Source of the DNA: Flagellimonas zhangzhouensis
GTDB taxonomy: Bacteria > Bacteroidota > Bacteroidia > Flavobacteriales > Flavobacteriaceae
Direction: 5' to 3'
Assembly: GCF_900102925.1 (NCBI RefSeq)
Contig: NZ_FNKI01000001.1
Span: 248,001-312,000 of the forward strand
Length of the DNA: 64,000 nt
Both the position numbers and the translations under genes were made by a program. The notes under the pieces were generated by a model that made no database searches, was not told where the DNA came from, and saw only the letters and a program-made list of their open reading frames with translations. This document shows positions 26,712-35,823 of this stretch, piece after piece (positions within the stretch are counted from its first letter, which is position 1; each line of letters opens with the position of its first letter).

Positions 26712-27698
26712 ATGGAGCAGTTTAATACCCAACAGATTTTTTCTATTTCAAGTGAGGCTGAATTCGAAAACTTGGCACTAAAGGTCTTCGAATTTCAATA
26801 CCAAAAAAATGCGGTATATCACAGTTATTGCAAGCTTTTAAATCGAAATCCAAACAACGTAAAAGAGGTATTCCAAATCCCATTTTTACCCATTCAATTT
26901 TTTAAATCCCATTCCATAATTTCCACTCAAAAAGACCCAGACATCATTTTTGAAAGTAGTGGCACCACCCAAAGCACAACCAGCAAACACTTGGTTCCAG
27001 ATGTGAAAATTTATGAGGAGAGTTTTTTAAAAGGGTTCGAACAATTTTACGGTCCAGTGGAGGATTATTGCATTCTGGCGTTGCTTCCAGCCTATTTGGA
27101 ACGCCAAGGATCTTCATTGGTTTATATGGTGGACGATTTGGTAAAACGCTCCAAACATCCAAGTAGTGGTTTTTACCTCAACAATCTGCATGAATTGCAT
27201 GAAAAACTCATGGAATTGGAGCAAAAAGGCACCAAAACACTATTGATTGGTGTTTCATTTGCGCTTTTAGACCTTGCTGAACAATTTCCGATGAAATTAA
27301 AGCACACGACCATCATGGAAACTGGGGGCATGAAAGGACGTCGCAAAGAATTGATTAGGGCTGAACTCCACCAGATTTTAACCCAAGCTTTCGGAGTTGC
27401 CACGATTCACTCTGAATACGGTATGACTGAACTTTTATCACAGGCCTACTCCAAAGGAAATGGCATATTTGAAACACCTCCGTGGATGAAATTGGTGACG
27501 CGAGACACCGAAGATCCACTTACCTTATTGGACAATGGCAAAACGGGCGGCATAAACATCATCGATTTGGCCAACGTGTATTCTTGTTCCTTTATAGCGA
27601 CCCAAGACCTAGGTAAAATTCATACCAATAAGTCATTCGAAATCATGGGCAGATTCGACAATTCCGATATTCGGGGTTGTAATTTAATGGTGCTGTGA
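26712..27698 (+). CDS. LuxE-like acyl-protein synthetase / adenylating enzyme
   Basis: 328 aa. Similar to LuxE and the PaaK branch of adenylate-forming enzymes: ESSGTTQSTTSKH (81-93) is the phosphate-binding A3-type motif, and YGMTEL (about 236-241) is the A5 motif. LuxE activates fatty acids with ATP and passes them to a protein Cys. No luxCDAB genes are nearby, so bioluminescence is unlikely; the role may be in acyl activation for lipid or secondary metabolism. It converges on tyrS with 2 bases between stops. Confidence 0.8.
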   Translation: MEQFNTQQIFSISSEAEFENLALKVFEFQYQKNAVYHSYCKLLNRNPNNVKEVFQIPFLPIQFFKSHSIISTQKDPDIIFESSGTTQSTTSKHLVPDVKIYEESFLKGFEQFYGPVEDYCILALLPAYLERQGSSLVYMVDDLVKRSKHPSSGFYLNNLHELHEKLMELEQKGTKTLLIGVSFALLDLAEQFPMKLKHTTIMETGGMKGRRKELIRAELHQILTQAFGVATIHSEYGMTELLSQAYSKGNGIFETPPWMKLVTRDTEDPLTLLDNGKTGGINIIDLANVYSCSFIATQDLGKIHTNKSFEIMGRFDNSDIRGCNLMVL

Positions 27699-27700
27699 TG

Positions 27701-28996
27701 CTATTCCACAACAAGAACAAAGTAGTTCTTTTTACCTCGTTGCAACAAAACAAACTTATTGTTGATCAAGTCCGATTCAGTAATCAAGAAATCTTCTTTT
27801 ACTTTTTCCTTGTTTACAGAAATGGAATTTTGTTTCAGCTCTCTTCGGGCCTCTCCATTGGAACCCAAAAAGTTGGTTTTGGCAGCCAAAGCACCGATCA
27901 TGTCCAACCCATCTTTAATATCTGCTTTGGATACCGTTGCTTGAGGAACGCCTTCGAAAACATCCAAAAAGGTTTTTTCATTCAACCCTTTAAGGTCTTC
28001 TGAGGTGGATTTACCAAATAGAATGTTACTGGCTTTTATTGCATTGTCCAAATCTTCTTGGGAATGCACCATTACAGTGATCTCCTCAGCCAATTTCTTC
28101 TGAAGCGAACGCATATGTGGTGCTTCTTTATGTGCTGCCACCAAATCTTCTATTTCGTCTTTGGTTAAAAAAGTGAAGATTTTGATGTACTTCTCGGCAT
28201 CATCATCGGAGGTGTTCAACCAATATTGGTAGAATTTATAAGGGGAAGTCCGTTCAGCATCCAACCAAACATTACCTCCTTCGGTTTTCCCAAACTTGGT
28301 GCCATCTGCCTTGGTGATCAACGGACAGGTCATCGCAAAACCCTTTCCACCACCAATTCTTCTGATTAATTCAGTTCCCGTGGTAATATTTCCCCATTGG
28401 TCGCTACCTCCCATTTGAAGGGTACAATCATGGTTTTGGTACAAATACAAAAAGTCGTACCCCTGCACCAATTGGTAGGTGAACTCAGTAAAGGACATTC
28501 CTTCCTTCGCATCAGAAGAAAGTCTCTTTTTTACGGAGTCCTTGGCCATCATGTAGTTTACTGTAATGTGTTTTCCAACATCACGAATGAACTCCAAAAA
28601 GGAAAAATCCTTCATCCAATCGTAATTGTTCACCAATACCGCTGCATTCGGCGCATCACTTTCAAAATCCAAAAAACGACTCAATTGTCCTTTTAAAGCA
28701 TCTTGGTTATGTCTTAATGTTTTCTCATCCAATAAATTACGCTCTGCCGATTTGCCCGAAGGATCACCGATCATACCCGTAGCACCACCAACAAGGGCAA
28801 AAGGCTTGTGCCCAGCCAATTGAAAGTGTTTCAACATCATTACCCCAACAAGGTGACCAATGTGCAACGAATCGGCCGTTGGGTCAATACCCACATAGGC
28901 AGATCTCATTCCCTCCAAAAGATGTTCTTCGGCACCAGGCATAACATCGTGCACCATTCCTCTCCATTGCAATTCTTCTACAAAATTTTTCGCCAT
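27701..28996 (-). CDS. tyrS: Tyrosyl-tRNA synthetase
   Basis: The ATG at 28996 ([13 protein letters not shown]) is chosen; the frame runs 22 codons further up without similarity. 431 aa class I synthetase: HIGH motif in SLHIGHL, KMSKS counterpart KFGKT, TyrRS signature YDWM and DQWGN. C-terminal S4-type RNA-binding domain. Charges tRNA-Tyr in the cytosol. Divergent from the epimerase gene at 29082. Confidence 0.95.
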   Translation of the reverse strand: MAKNFVEELQWRGMVHDVMPGAEEHLLEGMRSAYVGIDPTADSLHIGHLVGVMMLKHFQLAGHKPFALVGGATGMIGDPSGKSAERNLLDEKTLRHNQDALKGQLSRFLDFESDAPNAAVLVNNYDWMKDFSFLEFIRDVGKHITVNYMMAKDSVKKRLSSDAKEGMSFTEFTYQLVQGYDFLYLYQNHDCTLQMGGSDQWGNITTGTELIRRIGGGKGFAMTCPLITKADGTKFGKTEGGNVWLDAERTSPYKFYQYWLNTSDDDAEKYIKIFTFLTKDEIEDLVAAHKEAPHMRSLQKKLAEEITVMVHSQEDLDNAIKASNILFGKSTSEDLKGLNEKTFLDVFEGVPQATVSKADIKDGLDMIGALAAKTNFLGSNGEARRELKQNSISVNKEKVKEDFLITESDLINNKFVLLQRGKKNYFVLVVE

Positions 28997-29081
28997 GATT
29001 ATATTTTTGCGATAACTGCAAATATAAAATGAAGTTGGCACTTCGCTCAATATTTCCGTCACAAATAGGTACTTTTACCAT

Positions 29082-30086
29082 ATGATTTTGGTTACTGGTG
29101 GTACGGGATTGATAGGTTCGCATTTGCTTTTACATTTAGTGAAGCAAGGGAAGAAGGTCAGAAGCAATTATAGAACCAAGGAATCCATAGAAAAGGTTTC
29201 CAAAATTTTTAGCTTCTATTCCGATGACCCAAACCTTATCAATCTAATAGATTGGCAACAGGCCGATATTACGGATATTTCTAGTTTGGAATGTCTTTTT
29301 AATGGAGTTGATCAGGTATACCACTGTGCTGCATTGATTTCATTTGACCCTAAGGATTACAAAAAATTGGAACGAACCAATGTGGAGGGTACTGCCAATG
29401 TGGTGAATCTTTGTCTTAAATACGGAATCAAAAAGCTTTGTTACATCAGTTCCATTGCTGCCATAGGACCTAGTTTAAATGGTCAAATGGTTACTGAAGA
29501 AACCGAATGGAACGAAAACAAGGCTTCGGTTTACGGGTTGACCAAATACAATGCTGAACTGGAGGTATGGCGAGGTTCTCAAGAAGGGCTTTCTGTTGTT
29601 ATTGTTAATCCAGGAGTAGTTGTGGGGCCAGGATTTTGGAGATCAGGAAGCGGTTCCTTTTTTACCTATGTTTCCAAAGAAAAGAAATATTACATTCCTT
29701 GCGGAACAGGTTTTGTTACCGTAAAAGATGTGGTTAACGCAATGTGCTCCTTAATGGATTCCGAAATACAATCGGAACGATACATTCTCGTAAGTAAAAA
29801 CCTGACTTATCTTGAATTCTTTACCAAAATTGCGCATGGTTTGGGAGTAAAAGCACCAGAAAAAGAAATATCCAGATTTATGTTGGAATGTTTTTGGCGT
29901 TTAGATTGGTTCCGAAGCAACATCATGGGAAAAAGAAGACGACTTTCCAAAACCATGGCAAAAGGATTAATGCACCAAGATCATTATAATGGTGACAAAA
30001 TAAAATCCGTACTCCCTTTTGAATATGAAAGTTTGGATGATGCCATTGCCTTTTGTAATGAAAAGTTTAGTTCTTCTCGAGGGTAG
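29082..30086 (+). CDS. Extended SDR / NAD-dependent epimerase-like protein
   Basis: 334 aa. Rossmann GGTGLIG (6-12), Ser124 and Tyr151-x3-Lys155 form the catalytic set of extended short-chain dehydrogenases. The GPSLNGQ and VVGPGFWRSG segments resemble 3-beta-HSD/dihydroflavonol reductase-like members rather than sugar epimerases. The substrate is not evident. Its last 20 bases overlap the convergent DUF4296 gene. Confidence 0.85.
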   Translation: MILVTGGTGLIGSHLLLHLVKQGKKVRSNYRTKESIEKVSKIFSFYSDDPNLINLIDWQQADITDISSLECLFNGVDQVYHCAALISFDPKDYKKLERTNVEGTANVVNLCLKYGIKKLCYISSIAAIGPSLNGQMVTEETEWNENKASVYGLTKYNAELEVWRGSQEGLSVVIVNPGVVVGPGFWRSGSGSFFTYVSKEKKYYIPCGTGFVTVKDVVNAMCSLMDSEIQSERYILVSKNLTYLEFFTKIAHGLGVKAPEKEISRFMLECFWRLDWFRSNIMGKRRRLSKTMAKGLMHQDHYNGDKIKSVLPFEYESLDDAIAFCNEKFSSSRG

Positions 30087-30519
30087 GAGTTTCTTTTTTC
30101 ACTTTTAAGGAGTCCTTCAAAGCGTTGATTGAATCCTGTCTGCGAACACTGGCTTGCCTCATCTCCTCATTTTTTCTTTTGCCCCTGTCTTCCAAAGTAT
30201 CCTTTTGAACTGTTAATCTTCGCTCAACTTCTTTATAAATTGTTTGGTATTCCAAAGGAATGGAAGCGTAATACAAATCGCTTTGTGCAAATTGTGCACT
30301 ATCTATTTGGTAGGTTTTGTATAGATACTCCATTATATCAATACCTGAATTTTCAAAATCGCTCGCAGCTGCAGATTTATTCGCGTTCAAAAGTGCCAAA
30401 TCATGCAATATTTTGACCATATCATCCTTAGAGATCAAATTATCGGGCTTTTTCACTACTTCTTCAGCGCAAGCAGCAAATAGAACCGTACCCAAAAATG
30501 CAACGATAATTTTTTTCAT
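30067..30519 (-). CDS. DUF4296 lipoprotein
   Basis: 150 aa from the ATG at 30519 (a GTG one codon earlier is less likely). Lipobox near Cys17 (LFAACAE), then a helical domain (DNLISKDDMVKILHDLALLNA) typical of DUF4296, and a charged coiled-coil tail. Function unknown; it occurs widely in Bacteroidetes. Located just behind the dihydroorotase gene, with no gap, and overlapping the epimerase end by 20 bases. Confidence 0.85.
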   Translation of the reverse strand: MKKIIVAFLGTVLFAACAEEVVKKPDNLISKDDMVKILHDLALLNANKSAAASDFENSGIDIMEYLYKTYQIDSAQFAQSDLYYASIPLEYQTIYKEVERRLTVQKDTLEDRGKRKNEEMRQASVRRQDSINALKDSLKVKKETPTLEKN

Positions 30520-30522
30520 CAC

Positions 30523-31857
30523 CTATCGATTAAACGTAAGCCTTTTGGCCCTTTTCTCTTTGGCAAAACTGCCATTCTCATAAGCCAACAATCCATTTAC
30601 AAAGGTTCGAGCCACGCTGGAATCAAAAGTAACACCTTCAAAAGGAGACCATCCGCATTTATAGAAAATATTATCTTTTTTAACCTGATTTTGTGAGTTT
30701 TGGTTCACCTGTACCAAATCGGCAAAATAGCCTTCACGGATAAATCCACGTCGGTCAATATCGAAAAGTTTGGCAGGGTTGTGGCACATTTTCTCTACCA
30801 TTTTTTCCAAGCTTATCACACCTTCTTTTTCCTTTTGAAGCATAGCCAACAAAGCATGCTGCACCAAAGGTCCTCCAGAGGGTGCTTTGGTATAAGGATT
30901 ATCCTTCTCTTCTATGGTGTGTGGTGCATGATCCGTGGCTACCACATCAATACGGTCATCCAACAAAGCTTCCCACAATTTTTCACGGTCAGTTTTGGTT
31001 TTTACTGCTGGATTCCATTTGATCAAAGTGCCTTTTTCAGCATAATCCTCGTCAGAAAACCAAAGGTGGTGAATGCATACCTCAGCGGTGATTTTCTTTT
31101 CTTCCAATGGAATGGCATTGGTGAACAAATCCGTTTCTATGCCCGTTGATACATGAAAAACATGCAATCTAGCTCCTGTTTTCTTCGCCAAGGCTATGGC
31201 TTTGGATGATGATAGGTAACAAGCTTCGGCACTTCGAATGATGGGGTGCATTTCAATGGGAATATTGTCTCCAAACATTTCTTGGTACTTCGCCATATTG
31301 GCACGAATGGTTCCCTCGTCCTCACAATGGGCAGAAATCACCATTTCAGTATTGCTGAATATTTTCTCCAACACAACTTCGTTATCCACCAACATATTTC
31401 CAGTTGAGGATCCCAAAAACAGCTTTACTCCTGAACAGGCATTTTTATCCAAACTTTTCAGTTCTTCCAAATTATCGTTGGTTCCTCCGAACAAAAAACT
31501 ATAGTTCGCAAAAGAGTCCTTTGCCGCCATGGCAAATTTTTCTTCCAGCTTTTCAATGGTTGTTGTCTGTGGATTGGTATTTGGCTGCTCCATAAAGGTG
31601 GTGATTCCCCCTGCAATGGCTGCCCTACTCTCGGTGGCAATGGTGCCCTTATGTGTAAGACCTGGTTCCCTAAAATGCACTTGGTCGTCTATCACCCCAG
31701 GCAGTAAAAGATTACCTTTTAAATCGATGACCGTAGCATTTGCATCAGAAATGTCACTATCAATTCGGGCAATTATATCATTCTCCAATAAAATATCGGA
31801 TTCAAAAACGCTGTTCTCATTAACAACCTTTGCATTCTTCAACAGTATTTTTGACAT
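30523..31857 (-). CDS. pyrC: Dihydroorotase
   Basis: 444 aa amidohydrolase: VIDDQVHFREPGL (55-67) aligns with the metal-binding HxH of type I dihydroorotases, with Gln59 in place of the first His; later HCEDE, HVST and DHAPH metal and substrate sites are present. Catalyses ring closure of carbamoyl-aspartate in pyrimidine synthesis. Substitution of the first His by Gln is, as I recall, common in the Bacteroidetes form. Second of a dpm-pyrC-DUF4296 minus-strand operon; 2 bases from the mannosyltransferase gene. Confidence 0.9.
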   Translation of the reverse strand: MSKILLKNAKVVNENSVFESDILLENDIIARIDSDISDANATVIDLKGNLLLPGVIDDQVHFREPGLTHKGTIATESRAAIAGGITTFMEQPNTNPQTTTIEKLEEKFAMAAKDSFANYSFLFGGTNDNLEELKSLDKNACSGVKLFLGSSTGNMLVDNEVVLEKIFSNTEMVISAHCEDEGTIRANMAKYQEMFGDNIPIEMHPIIRSAEACYLSSSKAIALAKKTGARLHVFHVSTGIETDLFTNAIPLEEKKITAEVCIHHLWFSDEDYAEKGTLIKWNPAVKTKTDREKLWEALLDDRIDVVATDHAPHTIEEKDNPYTKAPSGGPLVQHALLAMLQKEKEGVISLEKMVEKMCHNPAKLFDIDRRGFIREGYFADLVQVNQNSQNQVKKDNIFYKCGWSPFEGVTFDSSVARTFVNGLLAYENGSFAKEKRAKRLTFNR

Positions 31858-31859
31858 AA

Positions 31860-32588
31860 CTAAAAGTTCTTTTTAAAGAATATACTTCTGAATTTCATCG
31901 CAATCACCCCAAAAATGGCTTCGCGGATAATGGCTGAATTCATTTTAGATTTCCCATTCACACGATCTGTAAAAATTATGGAAACCTCCTCTATTTTAAA
32001 TTTCTTCAGGTAAGCCCTGTACTTCATCTCAATTTGAAAGGCGTAGCCAATAAATCGTACATGGTCCAAATTGATAGTCTCTAAAACCCTTCGATGATAA
32101 CACACAAATCCTGCCGTTGGATCGTGCACTTTCATCCCAGTTATAAACTTTACATAAAATGAGGCTCCGTAAGACAATAAAATCCTTGCCAATGGCCAGT
32201 TGACCACATTCACTCCTTTTTTATAGCGCGAACCTACGGCCACATCCGCACCATTTAAGCATGCGCGGTGTAAACGGGAAAGATCATCTGGGCGGTGGGA
32301 AAAGTCGGCATCCATTTCAAAAATGTATTCATATCCTTTTGTCAAAGCCCATTTAAACCCATGAATATAGGCTGTACCCAATCCAGATTTTTCCCTTCGG
32401 ACTTCCAAGAACAAACGGTCTGAAAATTCACCTTGAAGGTCCCTCACGCATTGTGCGGTACCATCGGGGGAATTATCGTCTACGATAAGAACATGAAAAT
32501 CCTTTTTTAGGTCGAAAACCGCTCTAATAATCGCTTCAACGTTCTCAATTTCGTTAAAGGTGGGTATAATGACCAAGCCATCTGCCAT
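31860..32588 (-). CDS. Polyprenol-phosphate mannosyltransferase (GT2, DPM1-like)
   Basis: 242 aa from the ATG at 32588 (an in-frame GTG at 32594 is weaker). GT-A fold: VIIPTFNEIENV, the UDP/GDP site VDDNSPDGTA and acidic DADFSH; the C-terminus RVNGKSKM is typical of Dpm1/Ppm1. It makes polyprenol-phosphate sugar at the cytosolic face of the inner membrane, which GT-C enzymes then use. The divergent GT39-type gene at 32709 is a plausible user of that donor. Confidence 0.88.
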   Translation of the reverse strand: MADGLVIIPTFNEIENVEAIIRAVFDLKKDFHVLIVDDNSPDGTAQCVRDLQGEFSDRLFLEVRREKSGLGTAYIHGFKWALTKGYEYIFEMDADFSHRPDDLSRLHRACLNGADVAVGSRYKKGVNVVNWPLARILLSYGASFYVKFITGMKVHDPTAGFVCYHRRVLETINLDHVRFIGYAFQIEMKYRAYLKKFKIEEVSIIFTDRVNGKSKMNSAIIREAIFGVIAMKFRSIFFKKNF

Positions 32589-32638
32589 TCTCACGAGTTT
32601 AGAAATTCAAAAATACGGTTTTCTAGATTGTCTTCGCA

Positions 32639-32661
32639 AGTAGCTTGCGGGCAAGCTTACT
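32639..32661. repeat. Inverted repeat in the divergent intergenic region
   Basis: AGTAGCTTGC (32639-32648) pairs with GCAAGCTTACT (32651-32661) with one bulged T. Located between the divergent DPM1-like and GT39 genes; could be an operator or a repeat relic. Confidence 0.4.
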
Positions 32662-32680
32662 AGCACTGAAGCAATATTTG

Positions 32681-32688
32681 TAACTTTG
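32681..32688 (+). promoter_or_regulatory. Putative -7 box TAACTTTG
   Basis: Matches TAnnTTTG and lies 20 bases before the ATG at 32709. Upstream TTG spacing is not ideal, so this remains a candidate promoter for the GT39-DUF4271-hemD operon. Confidence 0.35.
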
Positions 32689-32708
32689 CGCTTTTAAATC
32701 CCATTTTG

Positions 32709-34367
32709 ATGTCTCAAAAGTTTCCCAAGCTTTTTTTAATATTACTGGCAATTCTTTTTGTACTCAACCTTATTCAAGCCTCTTTTACAGAGCTTATTTA
32801 TGATGAGGCTTATTATTGGTACTATGCCCAAAATATGGCTTGGGGTTATTTTGACCATCCCCCAATGGTGGCCTTTTTGATTAAGATCAGCAGTTTGTTT
32901 TTTAATGGGGAACTCGGGGTTCGTTTTATGAGCTGTGTGCTCTCGGCAGGCACTTATATGCTGCTTTGGTTGCTCATCGATAATCCAAAGAAGAAAGATT
33001 ATGTAGTTCATTTTTTCTTATTGACCTTCTCTTTTACCTTAATGAATGCCTATGGGTTTCTGACCCTACCAGATACACCCCTTTTATTTTTTACGGCACT
33101 ATTTCTTTGGTTATACAAACAATTCTTAAAGAATCCTTCCATTGTCATCACACTTTCACTGGGAGTGGTTATGGCTGCCCTTATGTACAGTAAATACCAC
33201 GCTGTTTTGGTGATTCTTACCGTCTTCCTATCCAACTTTAAACTTATTTATAATAAAAAAGCTTGGAATGCGGTTGTTTTGGCCTTGCTTTGCTATGCTC
33301 CCCATTTTTGGTGGCTCTACCAAAATGATTTTGCGTCAATTACCTTTCATTTATACGAACGTCCAAATCAAGAGTACAAATTTGATAGTTTCACGTTAGG
33401 GTACTTTCTGAATTTGATTGTGATCATTGGATTGTTGTTTTTTTGGATTTACAGTGCACTTTTTAAGTTTAAGGCAAAAGATAAATTTTCAAAAGCTTTG
33501 GTGTATTTGATCTATGGCGTTTTGATTTTCTTTTTCATTTCGAGCTTTAACCGACGCGTTCAGGCTCAATGGACCATTGCTATATCCATTCCATTAATAC
33601 TTATTGCCTATAATCGCTTATTGAATCATGCCAATACCAGAAAATGGGTGTTTAGAATTGGCCTGATTAGCGCCGTTGTACTATTGTATGCCCGTGCTTG
33701 GATGATTTATCAACCTTTGTTCCCTTTCATTTATGAAACACATGGTAACAAAACTTGGGTTAACGAACTTCATGAACAAACTGGGGACACACCTATTGTT
33801 TTTGAAAATTCGTACCGACGTGCACCCATGTACCAATTTTATACAGGGGTAACCACCTTTTCTTTGAACAATTTTATGTATCGAAAAAATCAATATTCCA
33901 TAGATGGTTCAGAGGAGAAAGTTAGAGGCAAGGAAGTAGTTTACGTCTCCATTTATTCAAAGTTTGAAGATGCTAAATTTAAACATGCTGATGGTACCGA
34001 AGGATATGGGAAATATATAGACAATTTCCAGTCTTACAGAAATATTAAGTGCATAGTTGAAAAACCCAATGAAGGTGTTGGTTACCTACTCAAAGTGTAC
34101 AATCCTTATCCGTTTGATATAGAATTAAGTGATTTGAAATACACCATTTCATATTCAAACCCATATAAACAGGTACAGGAAATGCTTCCTTTGAAGGTGA
34201 AAAAAGCACCGAATGAACCTTCAATTTTAAAATCTAAGGATACGCTTAATTATACTTTTGAATTGCCCCTGTCTAAAATGGAAAATCCATCGTATTTTAG
34301 GGTTGGAATTTCAGAGCACGGTCTACCCCCAGGACTAAACGGAAGACCCATCAAAATTGAGGAATGA
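32709..34367 (+). CDS. GT39/ArnT-like membrane glycosyltransferase
   Basis: 552 aa. An N-terminal DEAYYWYYAQN (about residues 29-39) and FDHPPM form the acidic/cation site of GT-C enzymes (ArnT, PMT type). About ten to eleven membrane helices, then a soluble C-terminal region (about 360-552). It probably transfers a sugar from a polyprenol-phosphate donor to a lipid or glycan outside the inner membrane. It overlaps the next gene by four bases (ATGA), so transcribed with DUF4271 and hemD. Confidence 0.85.
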   Translation: MSQKFPKLFLILLAILFVLNLIQASFTELIYDEAYYWYYAQNMAWGYFDHPPMVAFLIKISSLFFNGELGVRFMSCVLSAGTYMLLWLLIDNPKKKDYVVHFFLLTFSFTLMNAYGFLTLPDTPLLFFTALFLWLYKQFLKNPSIVITLSLGVVMAALMYSKYHAVLVILTVFLSNFKLIYNKKAWNAVVLALLCYAPHFWWLYQNDFASITFHLYERPNQEYKFDSFTLGYFLNLIVIIGLLFFWIYSALFKFKAKDKFSKALVYLIYGVLIFFFISSFNRRVQAQWTIAISIPLILIAYNRLLNHANTRKWVFRIGLISAVVLLYARAWMIYQPLFPFIYETHGNKTWVNELHEQTGDTPIVFENSYRRAPMYQFYTGVTTFSLNNFMYRKNQYSIDGSEEKVRGKEVVYVSIYSKFEDAKFKHADGTEGYGKYIDNFQSYRNIKCIVEKPNEGVGYLLKVYNPYPFDIELSDLKYTISYSNPYKQVQEMLPLKVKKAPNEPSILKSKDTLNYTFELPLSKMENPSYFRVGISEHGLPPGLNGRPIKIEE

Positions 34368-35020
34368 ATCCCATAGAAAAAACAATTTTATCATTTGACT
34401 GGATGACCTTGGTGTTGTTTGGTGGATTGATACTTTTGGCATTGGGCAAATATTTGGACCATTCTAAATTCCTCAACTTTCTTATTCTACCCTTTAACGA
34501 CAAATACGTATTGTTTCAGAGTAAAAAAGGGCAATTGTTCGACTGGTTTCAATTGTTATTGACCATCTTTCAAATTCTCAACCTATCCCTTTTTATTTTA
34601 ATAATGCTTCATGTATTAGGACTTTTGGAAAATGAAATGGAGGCACAGACCTATTTTATAGTTTTTGGGTTTTTACTGCTCTTCGAATTTTCGAAATTTA
34701 TTCTCCAGATGTTTACTGGTTTTGTGTTCAACAACACCAAATTCATAGGTGGTATCATCTTCAACAAAATTTCCTATCTCAATTTCAGTAGTCTTGTGGT
34801 CGCCTTGGCCAATATTTTTCTGGTGTACATATTAAAAGACTCAAAAACAATAATATATGGAACGCTTTTCCTAATTATTGCAATTAATGGCATTGGGATA
34901 CTTAAACTACTGAAGAACCATCAAAATACACTGTTCCCGTATTTTGTATATTTTATTTTGTACCTTTGCACACTCGAAATTGCGCCCTTGGTGTTAATTG
35001 GAAGCTTTATAAAAGGTTGA
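34364..35020 (+). CDS. DUF4271 membrane protein
   Basis: 218 aa with about six hydrophobic segments; the LPFNDKYVLFQ and KKGQLFDWFQLLLT segments match DUF4271. Function is unknown; it is typical of Bacteroidetes and commonly sits next to hemD, as here (6 bases between stop and start). Start overlaps the GT39 stop by four bases (ATGA). Confidence 0.85.
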   Translation: MNPIEKTILSFDWMTLVLFGGLILLALGKYLDHSKFLNFLILPFNDKYVLFQSKKGQLFDWFQLLLTIFQILNLSLFILIMLHVLGLLENEMEAQTYFIVFGFLLLFEFSKFILQMFTGFVFNNTKFIGGIIFNKISYLNFSSLVVALANIFLVYILKDSKTIIYGTLFLIIAINGIGILKLLKNHQNTLFPYFVYFILYLCTLEIAPLVLIGSFIKG

Positions 35021-35026
35021 AAACTT

Positions 35027-35770
35027 ATGAAAGTAAAAACAATTTTGGTTTCCCAGCCAGAACCCAAAGTCGATAACTCGCCTTATTCAAGATTAATTGA
35101 AAAAGAGAAAGTTAAAGTAGATTTTAGACCTTTCATCCACGTTGAAGGTGTTGAAGCCAAAAATGTAAGGCAACAAAAAATTGACCTGAACAACTTCACC
35201 GCTATCATCCTAACCAGTAGAAATTCTGTAGATCACTTTTTTAGGATCGCCGATGAAATGCGCTTCAAGGTACCAGATACCATGAAATATTTTTGTCAGT
35301 CTGAGGCCGTAGCCTACTACTTGCAGAAATATGTGGTATACAGAAAGCGAAAAATCTATGTTGGGAAAAGAACTTTCCCTGAGCTTATTCCTTTGATCAA
35401 AAAGTATAAGGACGAAAAATTTCTTTTGCCTTCTTCCGATGCCCTAAAGCCTACTGTGCCGATTGCTTTGGATGAACTTGGCGTGGATTGGAAACGCGGT
35501 ATTTTTTATAAGACCGTAATCAGTGACCTTTCCGACTTAAGAAATGTGTATTACGACATTTTGGTGTTCTTTAGCCCCTCTGGAATTGAATCTTTGTTGA
35601 AGAACTTTCCAGACTTTGAACAAAACAACACGCGAATTGCTGTGTTTGGAAACAGTACTGTAAAAGCTGCAACTGAGGCTGGTCTTCGAATCGATATTCA
35701 AGCGCCGACCCCTGAAACCCCATCCATGACGATGGCTTTGCAGAAATACATTACCAGTGTAAACAAGTAA
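35027..35770 (+). CDS. hemD: Uroporphyrinogen-III synthase
   Basis: 247 aa. A divergent but recognisable HemD: VKTILVSQPEP start, ILTSRNSVDHFF, YCQSEAVAYYL, and the second-domain FFSPSGIESL near residue 185. HemD folds and cyclises hydroxymethylbilane to uroporphyrinogen III, the common tetrapyrrole precursor. A TACCTTTG box at 34961-34968 inside DUF4271 might add a local promoter. A strong bidirectional terminator follows. Confidence 0.88.
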   Translation: MKVKTILVSQPEPKVDNSPYSRLIEKEKVKVDFRPFIHVEGVEAKNVRQQKIDLNNFTAIILTSRNSVDHFFRIADEMRFKVPDTMKYFCQSEAVAYYLQKYVVYRKRKIYVGKRTFPELIPLIKKYKDEKFLLPSSDALKPTVPIALDELGVDWKRGIFYKTVISDLSDLRNVYYDILVFFSPSGIESLLKNFPDFEQNNTRIAVFGNSTVKAATEAGLRIDIQAPTPETPSMTMALQKYITSVNK

Positions 35771-35791
35771 AAAATCTAATTTTTAGATATT

Positions 35792-35822
35792 AAAAAACCC
35801 CAGCAATTGCTGGGGTTTTTAT
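35792..35822. terminator. Bidirectional terminator between hemD and pckA
   Basis: CCCCAGCAATTGCTGGGG is a perfect palindrome flanked by A- and T-tracts on either side. It serves hemD (plus) and pckA (minus), whose stops face each other here. Confidence 0.92.
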
Positions 35823-35823
35823 T

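Noticed and set aside
26712..27698. Bioluminescence operon
   Set aside because: Only a LuxE-like gene is present; no luxA, luxB, luxC or luxD nearby.
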